Shown here one piece after another: positions 38,715 to 47,778 of a stretch of DNA of 64,000 nt. The stretch's first letter is position 1, and each line of letters opens with the position of its first letter. The DNA lies in assembly GCA_902559035.1 (NCBI GenBank), contig CACEGG010000007.1:1-64000 (forward strand). Direction: 5' to 3'. The position numbers were made by a program, and so were the translations under genes. A model generated the notes under the pieces. The model was not told the origin of the DNA. It saw nothing but the letters and a program-made list of their open reading frames with translations, and made no database searches. The stretch comes from an uncultured Bacteroidota bacterium. Its GTDB lineage: Bacteria; Bacteroidota; Bacteroidia; Flavobacteriales; Flavobacteriaceae.

Positions 38715-38745
38715 CAAATTTAATATAAAGTTTTAGCTAGACAAA
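38715..38745 (-). promoter_or_regulatory. Promoter of tRNA-Gln (TTTG-N19-TAAATTTG)
   Basis: On the minus strand TTTG (38745-38742) and TAAATTTG (38722-38715) are separated by exactly 19 bases, a full match to the Bacteroidota primary-sigma promoter. Transcription should start about ten bases before the tRNA 5' end and could continue into rimP-nusA-infB. Confidence 0.75.
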
Positions 38746-38800
38746 TAAATTATATTTAAAATATTAATTGATAATATTGTTTAATTTCGTGTTTCAAATT

Positions 38801-41800
38801 ATGGGAATGGATATTAAAAATTTTGAAAACTACAATAAGCTGAATGCTTTACTTGTTTTTTTCATTGCTCTAACCACTTACTATCTAACAGTTGAACCAA
38901 CCGCCAGCTACTGGGACTGTGCTGAATACATTTCAACATCAGCAAAATTACAAGTTGGTCACCCACCTGGAGCACCTTTTTTTCAAATGATTGGTGCTTT
39001 TTTTGCATCATTTGCATCAAATCCTGAAGACATCGCGTTTATGGTTAATATGATGTCCGTCTTCGCAAGTGCTTTCACTATATTATTTCTTTTTCTAACT
39101 ACATCAATAATTGGGAAAAAAATATTGAAAATTTCAAAAACGATAACAAAAACTGACTCTGTAAAAATCTTAAGTGCTTCTACTTTAGCAGCTTTATCTT
39201 TTACTTTTTCTGATAGTTTTTGGTTTAATGCTGTTGAAGCAGAAGTTTACGCAATGGCTACATGCATAATGGCTCTGTTATTTTGGCTTGGATTCAAATG
39301 GGAAGAAGATATTGATAATGAAAGAGGAAATAAGTGGCTGGTTTTAATATCATTTATAGTTGGGCTTTCATTTGGAGTCCATTTTATGGGATTACTTGTT
39401 ATTCCTGCAATTGGCATGATATACTTCTTTAAAAAACACCCCAATCCAAATTTTAAAAACTTTCTTTTTGCAAATGTTTTATCAGTAGCAATTTTACTTT
39501 TCATTTTCAAACTTCTTTTACCTTCAACATTAGCACTTTTTGGGTATTTGGAAGTGTTTTTTGTGAATTCTCTTGGCTTACCATTTGATTCTGGAACTAT
39601 TTTTACTGCTATTCTTTTAATCACATTTTTTGTTTTTTTCCTTTCTTATACCAGAAAAAAAAATCTATACAATACAAACACTTTCTTGTTATGTGTTATG
39701 TTTATTTTCATTGGGTTTTCTTCATGGTTAATGATACCCATTAGATCCAATGCCAACACAGTAATTAACGAAAACTCACCCTCTGATGCTAGAGCTCTTT
39801 TAGCTTATTATAACTTAGAGCAATACCCAGATACTCATTTATTTTACGGTCCTATGTTTTCAGATGCTTACGCTGGTCAAGATGAAAACAACCCTTATAA
39901 AAATGACAAACCAAAATACGAGAGAAACGAAAAAACTCAAAAATATTATATCGTAAACGATTGGGAATCAGGAAAAATCAATTCCAATAGTGATCACGTT
40001 GGATTGTTACCCAGAATGTGGAGCTCTGAAAATGCTATAAACTATATGACCTATTTTGGATTTTTAGATTTTAGCATTAAACCTGAATATCTGTCTGAAA
40101 CAAATTTCAAAAAATTGGTTTTAGAATTTAAACAAAGTGTAGCTAGTGGTGACATTGACGCAGAGGGTTACCATAAGTTTTTAACTCAATATGGCGGTTA
40201 TTTAGATATTGAAAAACCGTCCCTGTTGAATAATTTAAAATATCTGTTTAAATATCAAATTGGTTCAATGTATTTAAGATATTTTATGTGGAATTTTAGT
40301 GGAAGACAAAATGATATTAAATGGGAATATGATTTATTAAATGGTAATTGGATAACAGGAATTTCTTTCATCGATGAATTAAGACTAGGTCCTCAATCTA
40401 ATTTACCCTCTGATTTAAAAAATAATAAAGCAAGAAATACATATTACATGCTACCATTAATTTTAGGTTTAATTGGTTTCTTCTTTCTTTTCAAAAGAGA
40501 TAAAAATCTTTTTTGGATCGTCACACTTTTATTTCTCTTTACCGGATTAGCACTAAAAGTTTATTTAAACGAAAGGGTCTTCGAACCTAGAGAAAGGGAT
40601 TATGCATTAGTTGGATCTTTTTATGTTTTTTCAATTTTCATAGGACTCAGTATTTTTTATTTTACAAACTCTCTTAGAAAATTAATTTCAGAAAAAAAAT
40701 CAGTTCCATTAATCAGCGTATTACTACTGACCGTACCATTGCTTATGGCTTATGAAAATTGGGATGATCATGACAGGTCTGATAGATATACAGCTCAGTC
40801 TCTTGCTAAAGCTTATTTAAATTCAATTGACAAAGATAAAGATGCAATGATTTTTACTATTGGTGATAATGACACCTTTGCACTTTGGTATGCTCAAGAA
40901 ATTGAAAATTATAGAACTGATGTAAGAACTATCAATACTAGTTTAATAGCAACTGATTGGTATATAGACCAAATGAAGAAACGTACTTACAATAGTAGTC
41001 CAATACCCTCACAACTTAAACATAGTCAATATGCATACGGGATAAGAGATTATATTAAGTATGAAGCATTAATTGATTCAGTAAGATGGGATATTAAAGA
41101 TTTTATGAACTGGGTTTCAAGCGATCATCCACGAACTAAATACAAGAATTTATTGGTTCAATATGGAGCTGATCTTGAAAGCATTCCTTTATTTACTCAA
41201 AACATGGTTTTTTATCCAACTAACAAAGTAAGAGTCCCTGTTAATAAGAAAAATGTACTTAAAAGTGGTTTGGTAAAACAAGAAGATGAAAATTTGATTT
41301 TAGATTATATTGACATTGATTTACCAACAGGAGGTTTGTATAAAAATCAAATTTTAATGTTAGATATTTTAGCAAACAATAATTGGGAGAGGCCTCTTTA
41401 CTTTACTGGCGGAAGTTACAATGATGCTGAATATTTATGGATGAAAGATTATCTTCAATTAGACGGGCTAGTTTATAAACTAGTACCTATCAAAACAAAA
41501 GTTGATAAAAATAATCCCTACGAAATGGGAAGGATAGATTCATCTTCAATGTACAAAATTGTAAAAAGTTGGGAATGGGGCAACTCGGAAAGTCCAGAAA
41601 TTTATCATGATCCTGAAACAAGAAAAAACAGTATTTCTTTTAGAGGAAATCTCCACAGATTAGCAAAACAATTGATCGTAGATAATCAAAATGAAAAAGC
41701 TGAAGAAATTCTAGATCTATCTATCAAAAAAATGCCAATAGACTACTTTGGTTACTATAGTCTTTTGGAACCTTATATTTCAACATATTATTCTTTAGGA

Positions 41801-42352
41801 AAATTTAACAAAGGAGATAAACTATATCAAAAACTTTCCTCAAAATACGATGAAAGCCTAAAATATTATTCTCAAATGTCCAAATCTAAAAGTTCTAGAT
41901 TTTCAATATATAGTTTTGCAGAAAATATTATTACAAATACAGAAAGGTACAGAGCTCTACTAGAAACTCTTTTAGAGTCGGACAATAATGATCTTAAAGC
42001 AAGCTCTATAAAACAATTTATAAATTCTAGCGAATTTGTATTGGAATTATATGGTGAGTATGAATATTACACTCTGTTATACGAGTTTGTTGATGAACTG
42101 TATTTTTTAAATGAAAATGAATATGGAGCAGATTTGTATTTTAAGATTTCTAAACCGCTGAAAGAGAGAATTTCTATTTACACGACATTAGAAGACAAAG
42201 AAGACTACACGCAAGCCATTTTGAACGATTATTTTCAGTTAAAAAACCTAGTAGAAACAATTCAAAAGTACGATTCAAAAAAAGATTTTGTTTTGAAAGA
42301 AATAGAAGAATTTGAAACGATTAGCGCTGAACTAGACAAAATCATTAATTAG
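38801..42352 (+). CDS. GT117/DUF2723 membrane glycosyltransferase
   Basis: I start at ATG 38801 (MGMDIKNFENYNKLN); the frame extends a little upstream to a TTG without a better start. The 1183-residue protein has a DUF2723 domain with the signature TASYWDCAEYISTSAKLQVGHPPGAP (read in two parts: TASYWDCAEYIS, then KLQVGHPPGAP) near residue 35. About twelve to fourteen membrane helices fill the first 640 residues. A soluble, TPR-like helical C-terminus follows. The family resembles protein O-mannosyltransferases and is common in Bacteroidota; the acceptor is unknown but likely an exported protein or lipid. The 3' end overlaps the convergent thioredoxin-fold gene by 21 bases. Confidence 0.9.
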   Translation: MGMDIKNFENYNKLNALLVFFIALTTYYLTVEPTASYWDCAEYISTSAKLQVGHPPGAPFFQMIGAFFASFASNPEDIAFMVNMMSVFASAFTILFLFLTTSIIGKKILKISKTITKTDSVKILSASTLAALSFTFSDSFWFNAVEAEVYAMATCIMALLFWLGFKWEEDIDNERGNKWLVLISFIVGLSFGVHFMGLLVIPAIGMIYFFKKHPNPNFKNFLFANVLSVAILLFIFKLLLPSTLALFGYLEVFFVNSLGLPFDSGTIFTAILLITFFVFFLSYTRKKNLYNTNTFLLCVMFIFIGFSSWLMIPIRSNANTVINENSPSDARALLAYYNLEQYPDTHLFYGPMFSDAYAGQDENNPYKNDKPKYERNEKTQKYYIVNDWESGKINSNSDHVGLLPRMWSSENAINYMTYFGFLDFSIKPEYLSETNFKKLVLEFKQSVASGDIDAEGYHKFLTQYGGYLDIEKPSLLNNLKYLFKYQIGSMYLRYFMWNFSGRQNDIKWEYDLLNGNWITGISFIDELRLGPQSNLPSDLKNNKARNTYYMLPLILGLIGFFFLFKRDKNLFWIVTLLFLFTGLALKVYLNERVFEPRERDYALVGSFYVFSIFIGLSIFYFTNSLRKLISEKKSVPLISVLLLTVPLLMAYENWDDHDRSDRYTAQSLAKAYLNSIDKDKDAMIFTIGDNDTFALWYAQEIENYRTDVRTINTSLIATDWYIDQMKKRTYNSSPIPSQLKHSQYAYGIRDYIKYEALIDSVRWDIKDFMNWVSSDHPRTKYKNLLVQYGADLESIPLFTQNMVFYPTNKVRVPVNKKNVLKSGLVKQEDENLILDYIDIDLPTGGLYKNQILMLDILANNNWERPLYFTGGSYNDAEYLWMKDYLQLDGLVYKLVPIKTKVDKNNPYEMGRIDSSSMYKIVKSWEWGNSESPEIYHDPETRKNSISFRGNLHRLAKQLIVDNQNEKAEEILDLSIKKMPIDYFGYYSLLEPYISTYYSLGKFNKGDKLYQKLSSKYDESLKYYSQMSKSKSSRFSIYSFAENIITNTERYRALLETLLESDNNDLKASSIKQFINSSEFVLELYGEYEYYTLLYEFVDELYFLNENEYGADLYFKISKPLKERISIYTTLEDKEDYTQAILNDYFQLKNLVETIQKYDSKKDFVLKEIEEFETISAELDKIIN

Positions 42353-42628
42353 ATTTATAAGGGTTTTAGCATCCTGCTCTCCACTTTGTCTCCAAACCAT
42401 CTCTCCTCCTTTATAAATCATTAAAGTTGGTAGATCCTTTATTCTCAAAGCTTCAGAAAGCTCGCTATTTAGATCCACATTAATCTTAATAACCTTTCCT
42501 CTATCTCCTACAGCAGCAGCAACATCTCTTAAAACAGGGTGCATTGATTTAGACGTTTCGTCCAAATCACCAAAAAAATCTAAAAGAATAGGAACTTCGA
42601 AATTAATAAGTTCGCCGAATTTTGACAT
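42332..42628 (-). CDS. Thioredoxin-fold protein lacking the CxxC redox motif
   Basis: This 98-residue protein has the thioredoxin beta-alpha pattern, with LLDFFGDLDETSKSMHPVL where WCGPCK would be. It continues with KVIKINVDLNSELSEALRIKDLPTLMIYKGGE, read as KVIKINVDLNSE and LPTLMIYKGGE, including the cis-Pro. No cysteine is present at all, so it cannot act as a disulfide reductase. It could be a chaperone-like or binding protein. I recall similar CxxC-less proteins beside DUF2723 genes in other flavobacteria, which would suggest a linked function. Confidence 0.85.
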   Translation of the reverse strand: MSKFGELINFEVPILLDFFGDLDETSKSMHPVLRDVAAAVGDRGKVIKINVDLNSELSEALRIKDLPTLMIYKGGEMVWRQSGEQDAKTLINLINDFV

Positions 42629-42672
42629 ATGCCAAGTTTAGAATTATTATAAAAATAATAAATTTTTAAAAT

Positions 42673-43902
42673 CTATGATTTTTTCAAAGTAATCACTGAT
42701 ATTTCAGGCGGGATTCCCACTCTTCCAGGAAAACCCAAAACTCCAAACCCTCTATTAACGTTCAAGAACTGTTTGTTTTCATTGTATAACCCAGCCCAAT
42801 GCTTATAAGCCCATTTCGCTGGACTCCATTTAATCCAGCCAGGAATTTCAATTCCAAATTGCATGCCGTGAGTGTGTCCACTCAAAGTCAAATGAAAATG
42901 AGTCTTATGATTTTTTAAAATTTCATCCCAATGTGAAGGGTCATGACTCATAACAATTTTAAAATCATTCTCATTTAAGCCATTACAAGCTTTATCAATA
43001 TCACCTTTCTTTTTAAAGCGACCTTTTCCCCAGTTCTCAACTCCGATTAATGAGATGCTTTGCTTATTTCTTTTAATATTAATATTCTCATTCATTAATA
43101 AATTAAACCCCATTTCGTTTTGAATTTTGAGAATTTTTTCAAAATTATCTTTCTTCTCATGTTCAAATTTCCAATTGACATAGTCTCCATAATCGTGATT
43201 CCCTAAAACTGAATATTTTCCATCATTAGCTTTAATTTTTGAAAGTGTATTCTTCCAAACATCTAATTCATCTGCCCTATTATTTACTATATCTCCAGTA
43301 AATAAAATCAAATCAGAATTTTGTTCATTAATTAGCTCAACCGCATATTCTACGCTTTTGATATTATTCAAGCTTCCAGAGTGAATATCAGAAATGTGGG
43401 TAATTTGATAACCATCAAATTCTTTTGGCAAATCCTCAAAGTTTAAATCATAATTGTAAACCTTATAATTATATCTTCCTTTAAAAATTCCATGTAATAC
43501 AAAAGGGATGGGGATTGAAGCTATAAGGAGAGCAATTTTACTTAAAAAGCCTCTTCTGTCAATTAAAAATGATTCTGTAGGACTAAAGAAAAATTTATAT
43601 GTAGAGACTATTAATCTTAAAATATCTTCAAAAAAAAGAAATGAAATTAAAATTAATTTGAAACAAAATAATGTAAAAAATAAAGCAAAAGGAATTGATA
43701 AAAAGTTATAATACTGGTCAGAGTAATCTAAATCTTTTAAATAAACGTTAAAAATTCTATAAAAGAGATTTATAAACACTAAAGAATTTATAATAATGTA
43801 GGATTTTGTGAACCAACCATTTTTTGATGCAGTTTTAAATGCCTGAAATGCGTATATTTCAATCAGTAAAAAAACAACAATAACTATTAGCCATCTCAAC
43901 AT
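42673..43902 (-). CDS. Membrane-anchored metallophosphoesterase (YkuE-like)
   Basis: This 409-residue protein has about four membrane helices in its first 140 residues, then a calcineurin-like phosphoesterase domain. Metal-binding motifs are ITHISDIHSG, LILFTGDIVNNR, VLGNHDYGDY, MSHDP and LSGHTHGMQFG, all intact. YkuE-like enzymes act on phospholipid headgroups or UDP-sugars at the envelope; the substrate here is unknown. It is divergent from polA, with 44 A+T-rich bases between them. Confidence 0.9.
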   Translation of the reverse strand: MLRWLIVIVVFLLIEIYAFQAFKTASKNGWFTKSYIIINSLVFINLFYRIFNVYLKDLDYSDQYYNFLSIPFALFFTLFCFKLILISFLFFEDILRLIVSTYKFFFSPTESFLIDRRGFLSKIALLIASIPIPFVLHGIFKGRYNYKVYNYDLNFEDLPKEFDGYQITHISDIHSGSLNNIKSVEYAVELINEQNSDLILFTGDIVNNRADELDVWKNTLSKIKANDGKYSVLGNHDYGDYVNWKFEHEKKDNFEKILKIQNEMGFNLLMNENINIKRNKQSISLIGVENWGKGRFKKKGDIDKACNGLNENDFKIVMSHDPSHWDEILKNHKTHFHLTLSGHTHGMQFGIEIPGWIKWSPAKWAYKHWAGLYNENKQFLNVNRGFGVLGFPGRVGIPPEISVITLKKS

Positions 43903-43946
43903 TATATTTTTTTAAATTAGAAATCAAAAATATATAATATTTATAT

Positions 43947-46691
43947 ATGAGCAACAGACAAAAACTTTATCTAATAGATGCATATGCCTTAATATTTAGA
44001 GGGTATTATGCCTTTATCAAAAACCCTAGAATTAATTCAAAAGGGATGGATACCAGTGCAATAATGGGGTTTATGAATTCGATTTTAGATTTAATTAAAA
44101 GAGAAAAGCCAGATAACTTAGCTGTTGCTTTTGATTTAGGTGGATCAGTAGACAGAGTTGAAATATTTAAAGAGTATAAGGCCAATAGACACGAAACACC
44201 TGATCCCATAAAGATTGCTGTGCCTTACATTCATAATATATTAAAAGCAATGGGAATCCCTATTTTGATGAAAAGTGGATATGAAGCTGATGATATAATT
44301 GGAACTGTTGCTAAAAAAGCTGAAAAAAATAATTATGAAGTTTTCATGGTGACTCCAGATAAAGATTTTGCACAATTAGTTTCAGAAAATATTTTTATGT
44401 ACAAACCTGCAAGAATGGGTAATGGTATTGAAATCTGGGGGATAAAAGAAGTGCAAGAAAAGTTTGAAGTTAATGATCCCATTCAAGTTATCGATTTTTT
44501 AGGTATGATGGGTGATTCCGTTGACAATATTCCTGGTCTACCAGGAGTTGGAGAAAAAACTGCTAAAAAATTTATAAATCAATATGGATCATTAGAAAAT
44601 CTTTTGGATCATACACATGAAGTAAAAGGTAAGTTAAGGGAAAAAATAGAGGCTAATAAAGAAAAAGGAGTCTTGTCTAAAAAGCTTGCCACGATTTTAT
44701 TAGACGTCCCTATTGAATACAATTTTCAAGATTTTAAACTGGAAAACCCTAACCATTCTCTTGTATATGAAATTTTTGAGGAACTCGAGTTTGTAAGAAT
44801 GAAAGAAAATTTCAAAAAACTTTTTTTAATTGAAGAAAGTGGTGAGGAATTAGAAATTAAAGATGAAAATGAAGATTTACTTAAAAAAGATATACAGTAC
44901 GATCTATTTAACATGCCTGGTGAATCAAATCAAGAGTTAAACCAAAAACTTAATAACATATCAAACTCCAGCAAATTTTATCAAAATAACAAAAGTGAAT
45001 TATCATTAAAATTACTTTTTAAAAAATTAACCAATCAAAAAACTATTTCTATTAATGCCACACGTATTAATGAAAGCTCAAATAATTTAGGTTTAAGTTT
45101 TAGTTGGGGAAATAACAAAAGTTATTTTCTTGAAATTGAAAATACGAATAGCTTTATTATTGATACCCTTAATTCCATTTTTAATAATTCTGATTTGACT
45201 ATTATAGGTTTTGATTTGAAAGCACAGATCAAGTTATTGAAGAAGTGTGGTATTAATATTAATGTAACTTATTTTGATAATAAAATAGCGCATTACTTGG
45301 TAAACCCTGATCTAAGTCATAATTATAAAACACTTTGTGAAGCCTACTTAAATTATAGCCCTAGTTTAAAAAATGATTCTTTTGATCAATCGGCAATGGA
45401 AAATTCTGATCTTAACTTCCAGTTAAGTAAGTATCTGAAATCAGATTTAATTAAAGGAAATCTTTTGAATTTATTTGAAAATCTTGAAATGCCTTTGCTT
45501 AAAGTATTGAGCGTTATGGAACTAAATGGAATTAAATTAGATTCTGAATTTTTATCAAAGCTTTCTGTAAAGTTTCATGAAGAATTAAAAGTATTAGAGC
45601 AATTTATTTATGAAAGTTCAAATGAAGAATTTAATATTGCCTCACCAAAACAGTTAGGAGAAGTTTTATTTGGAAAAATGAAACTAGTAGAAAAGCCTAA
45701 AAAAACAAAATCAGGCCAGTTTTCCACTAGTGAAGAAATTTTGTCAAAGTTAGCCTCAAAGCATATAATAATAGAAAAAGTTCTTGAATGGAGATCTCTT
45801 CAAAAATTGCTTAACACCTATGTTGATTCCTTGCCAAAACAAGTTGATTTAATTTCCAACAGAATTCATGCTGAATTCAATCAAGGTGTTGCATCTACGG
45901 GAAGATTAAGTAGTAATAATCCTAATCTTCAAAATATTCCTATAAGAAACCCAAGAGGCCGAGAAGTTAGAAAAGCTTTTATATGTGAAAATGAAGATTA
46001 CTTAATGCTTTCTGCAGATTACTCACAAATTGAACTTCGAGTTATAGCAGCTTTAAGTAAGGATCCAAACATGATTTCTGCATTTAAGAACAATGAAGAC
46101 ATACACAGCTCTACAGCAGCCAAGGTGTTTAATGTAAACTTGAATGAAGTGACCAAAGAGCAAAGAAGTAATGCTAAAACTGTAAATTTTGGAATTATTT
46201 ATGGTGTTTCAGCATTTGGTTTAAGCAATCAAACTACATTAAACCGAAGTGAATCAAAAGAATTGATTGAATCATACTACAGTGCATATCCCGAACTTAA
46301 AAATTATATCTCTAACCAAATTAATTTTGCTCGTGAAAATGGATATGTTGAAACTATTTTAGGTAGAAAAAGGTATTTGAAAGATATTAACTCTAGAAAT
46401 CCTATAGTGAGAGGAGCAGCCGAAAGAAATGCAGTAAATGCACCAGTCCAAGGAAGTGCAGCCGATATTATAAAATTAGCAATGATAAAAATTCAAAATA
46501 AAATTGTAGAAAATGATTTTAAATCAAAAATGCTTGTTCAAGTTCACGATGAATTAGTATTTGAAGTTCATAAAAATGAATTAGAAAAAATGAAAAGTTT
46601 AATTAAAAATGAAATGGAAAATGTTTATCAATTGGGCATACCATTAAAAGTAGATATGGACGTAGGTCTCAACTGGTTTGAAGCTCATTAA
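43947..46691 (+). CDS. polA: DNA polymerase I with degenerate 3'-5' exonuclease domain
   Basis: This 914-residue protein has an N-terminal 5'-3' exonuclease (about 1-290) with intact YLIDAYALIFRGYYAF, GYEADDIIG, TPDKDFAQ and GDSVDNIPGLPGVGEKTA. The polymerase domain (about 530-914) has motif A DYSQIELRV (about residue 691), motif B RSNAKTVNFGIIYG and motif C QVHDELVFE, all intact. The middle 3'-5' exonuclease domain (about 345-520) lacks catalytic carboxylates. FDTET of E. coli corresponds to INATR (Asn 370, Thr 372), and GQNLKYD corresponds to GFDLKAQ (Gln 427). It should fill gaps and remove RNA primers but not proofread. Confidence 0.96.
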   Translation: MSNRQKLYLIDAYALIFRGYYAFIKNPRINSKGMDTSAIMGFMNSILDLIKREKPDNLAVAFDLGGSVDRVEIFKEYKANRHETPDPIKIAVPYIHNILKAMGIPILMKSGYEADDIIGTVAKKAEKNNYEVFMVTPDKDFAQLVSENIFMYKPARMGNGIEIWGIKEVQEKFEVNDPIQVIDFLGMMGDSVDNIPGLPGVGEKTAKKFINQYGSLENLLDHTHEVKGKLREKIEANKEKGVLSKKLATILLDVPIEYNFQDFKLENPNHSLVYEIFEELEFVRMKENFKKLFLIEESGEELEIKDENEDLLKKDIQYDLFNMPGESNQELNQKLNNISNSSKFYQNNKSELSLKLLFKKLTNQKTISINATRINESSNNLGLSFSWGNNKSYFLEIENTNSFIIDTLNSIFNNSDLTIIGFDLKAQIKLLKKCGININVTYFDNKIAHYLVNPDLSHNYKTLCEAYLNYSPSLKNDSFDQSAMENSDLNFQLSKYLKSDLIKGNLLNLFENLEMPLLKVLSVMELNGIKLDSEFLSKLSVKFHEELKVLEQFIYESSNEEFNIASPKQLGEVLFGKMKLVEKPKKTKSGQFSTSEEILSKLASKHIIIEKVLEWRSLQKLLNTYVDSLPKQVDLISNRIHAEFNQGVASTGRLSSNNPNLQNIPIRNPRGREVRKAFICENEDYLMLSADYSQIELRVIAALSKDPNMISAFKNNEDIHSSTAAKVFNVNLNEVTKEQRSNAKTVNFGIIYGVSAFGLSNQTTLNRSESKELIESYYSAYPELKNYISNQINFARENGYVETILGRKRYLKDINSRNPIVRGAAERNAVNAPVQGSAADIIKLAMIKIQNKIVENDFKSKMLVQVHDELVFEVHKNELEKMKSLIKNEMENVYQLGIPLKVDMDVGLNWFEAH

Positions 46692-46710
46692 CATTTTTGT
46701 TTATTTCTGA

Positions 46711-46741
46711 TTTGTAGATTTCATTTATTATTGTAGATTTG
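46711..46741 (+). promoter_or_regulatory. Promoter of rplM-rpsI (TTTG-N19-TAGATTTG)
   Basis: TTTG at 46711-46714 and TAGATTTG at 46734-46741 are separated by 19 bases, matching the Bacteroidota consensus in both boxes and in spacing. Transcription should begin near 46746, giving a leader of about 45 bases. Confidence 0.75.
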
Positions 46742-46791
46742 CAGGCCAATAAAAAGCATTAATTAGATGTTTTTTTAAAAAATTAAATATT

Positions 46792-47247
46792 TTGGATTCT
46801 TTAACATACAAAACTATCTCTGCAAACAAAGAAACAGTTGACAAAAACTGGGTTGTTGTTGATGCAAGTGGGCATGCTCTAGGAAGAATGTGTTCAAAAA
46901 TCGCCAAACTTCTTAGAGGAAAGTACAAGCCTAGTTTCACACCACACGTTGATTGCGGTGATAATGTAATTGTTATTAATGCAGAAAAAATCACTCTTTC
47001 TGGAAATAAGTGGGAAAGTAAAGAGTACATCCGACACACCGGATATCCTGGTGGACAAAGATCCCTTACAGCAACTGAACTTTTTGCCAAAGACCCTTGT
47101 CGCCTAGTTGAAAAATCTGTTAAAGGAATGTTGCCTAAAAATAAATTAGGAGCTGCCTTATTTAGAAACCTAAAAGTTTATGTTGGTGAAAACCACAAAC
47201 ATGAAGGCCAAGATCCAAAATTGATAAATCTAAACGACTTAAAATAA
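46792..47247 (+). CDS. rplM: 50S ribosomal protein L13
   Basis: This 151-residue L13 contains the conserved WVVVDASGHALGRMCSKIA and LRGKYKPSFTPHVDCGD. The start must be TTG 46792: it gives MDSLTYKTISANKETV, matching the usual flavobacterial MDTLSYKTISANK opening, and no in-frame ATG lies between it and the upstream stop. It is first in rplM-rpsI, one base before rpsI. L13 is an early 23S-binding assembly protein. Confidence 0.97.
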   Translation: MDSLTYKTISANKETVDKNWVVVDASGHALGRMCSKIAKLLRGKYKPSFTPHVDCGDNVIVINAEKITLSGNKWESKEYIRHTGYPGGQRSLTATELFAKDPCRLVEKSVKGMLPKNKLGAALFRNLKVYVGENHKHEGQDPKLINLNDLK

Positions 47248-47248
47248 T

Positions 47249-47635
47249 ATGGAAGTAGTTCATAAAATAGGAAGAAGAAAAAAGTCTGTTGCTAGAGTAT
47301 ACTTATCAAAAGGTAAAGGAACATATTCGATTAATGGTAAATCATTAAATGAATATTTCCCAACTGATACTCTTCAATATAAAGTTAACCAACCTTTTAC
47401 ATTAACTGAAACAATGTCATCATATGACGTAAAAGTAAATGTTTATGGTGGGGGAATTAACGGACAAGCTGAATCAGTTAGATTGGCTATTTCTAGAGCA
47501 TTATGTGAGATTAATGAAGAAAATCGTTCAGCTCTAAAAAAAGAAGGATTATTGACCAGAGATCCTAGAATGGTTGAAAGAAAGAAATTTGGTCAAAAGA
47601 AAGCAAGAAAAAAATTCCAATTCTCGAAACGTTAA
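47249..47635 (+). CDS. rpsI: 30S ribosomal protein S9
   Basis: This 128-residue S9 has the opening HKIGRRKKSVARVYLSKGKG and the typical C-terminal tail KKFGQKKARKKFQFSKR, whose last Lys-Arg reaches the P-site tRNA. It is coupled to rplM, the invariant pair. Confidence 0.98.
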   Translation: MEVVHKIGRRKKSVARVYLSKGKGTYSINGKSLNEYFPTDTLQYKVNQPFTLTETMSSYDVKVNVYGGGINGQAESVRLAISRALCEINEENRSALKKEGLLTRDPRMVERKKFGQKKARKKFQFSKR

Positions 47636-47640
47636 TTCGA

Positions 47641-47778
47641 TTCGCTTATTGGTTATCGAGTTCATATAAATATTGAAAATAACCTGTTGTCGTATTTCGC
47701 ACAGCGAAAGTTAGTTTAGCATCTAAATAAATTACATTAAAATTTATTGCTAATCATACGGAACGTAAACTAAAAAAA
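47641..47778 (+). ncRNA. Candidate structured 5' leader RNA of rpsB-tsf
   Basis: The 143-base gap before rpsB is rich in complementary segments. GGTTAT (47651) pairs with ATAACC (47679). TTTCGC-ACA-GCGAAA forms a tight hairpin (47695-47709). TTAGC (47716-47720) with AATAAATT (47726-47733) pairs with AATTTATT (47741-47748) and GCTAA (47749-47753). TTAGTTTA (47711-47718) is also the exact complement of TAAACTAA (47766-47773), which sits five bases before the rpsB start. The last two pairings compete, as expected of a leader that hides or exposes the start site, possibly in response to S2. Confidence 0.5.

Noticed and set aside
46728-47090. 120-codon minus-strand frame opposite rplM
   Set aside because: It lies almost wholly over the L13 coding sequence, has no recognisable domain, and the L13 frame is certain.
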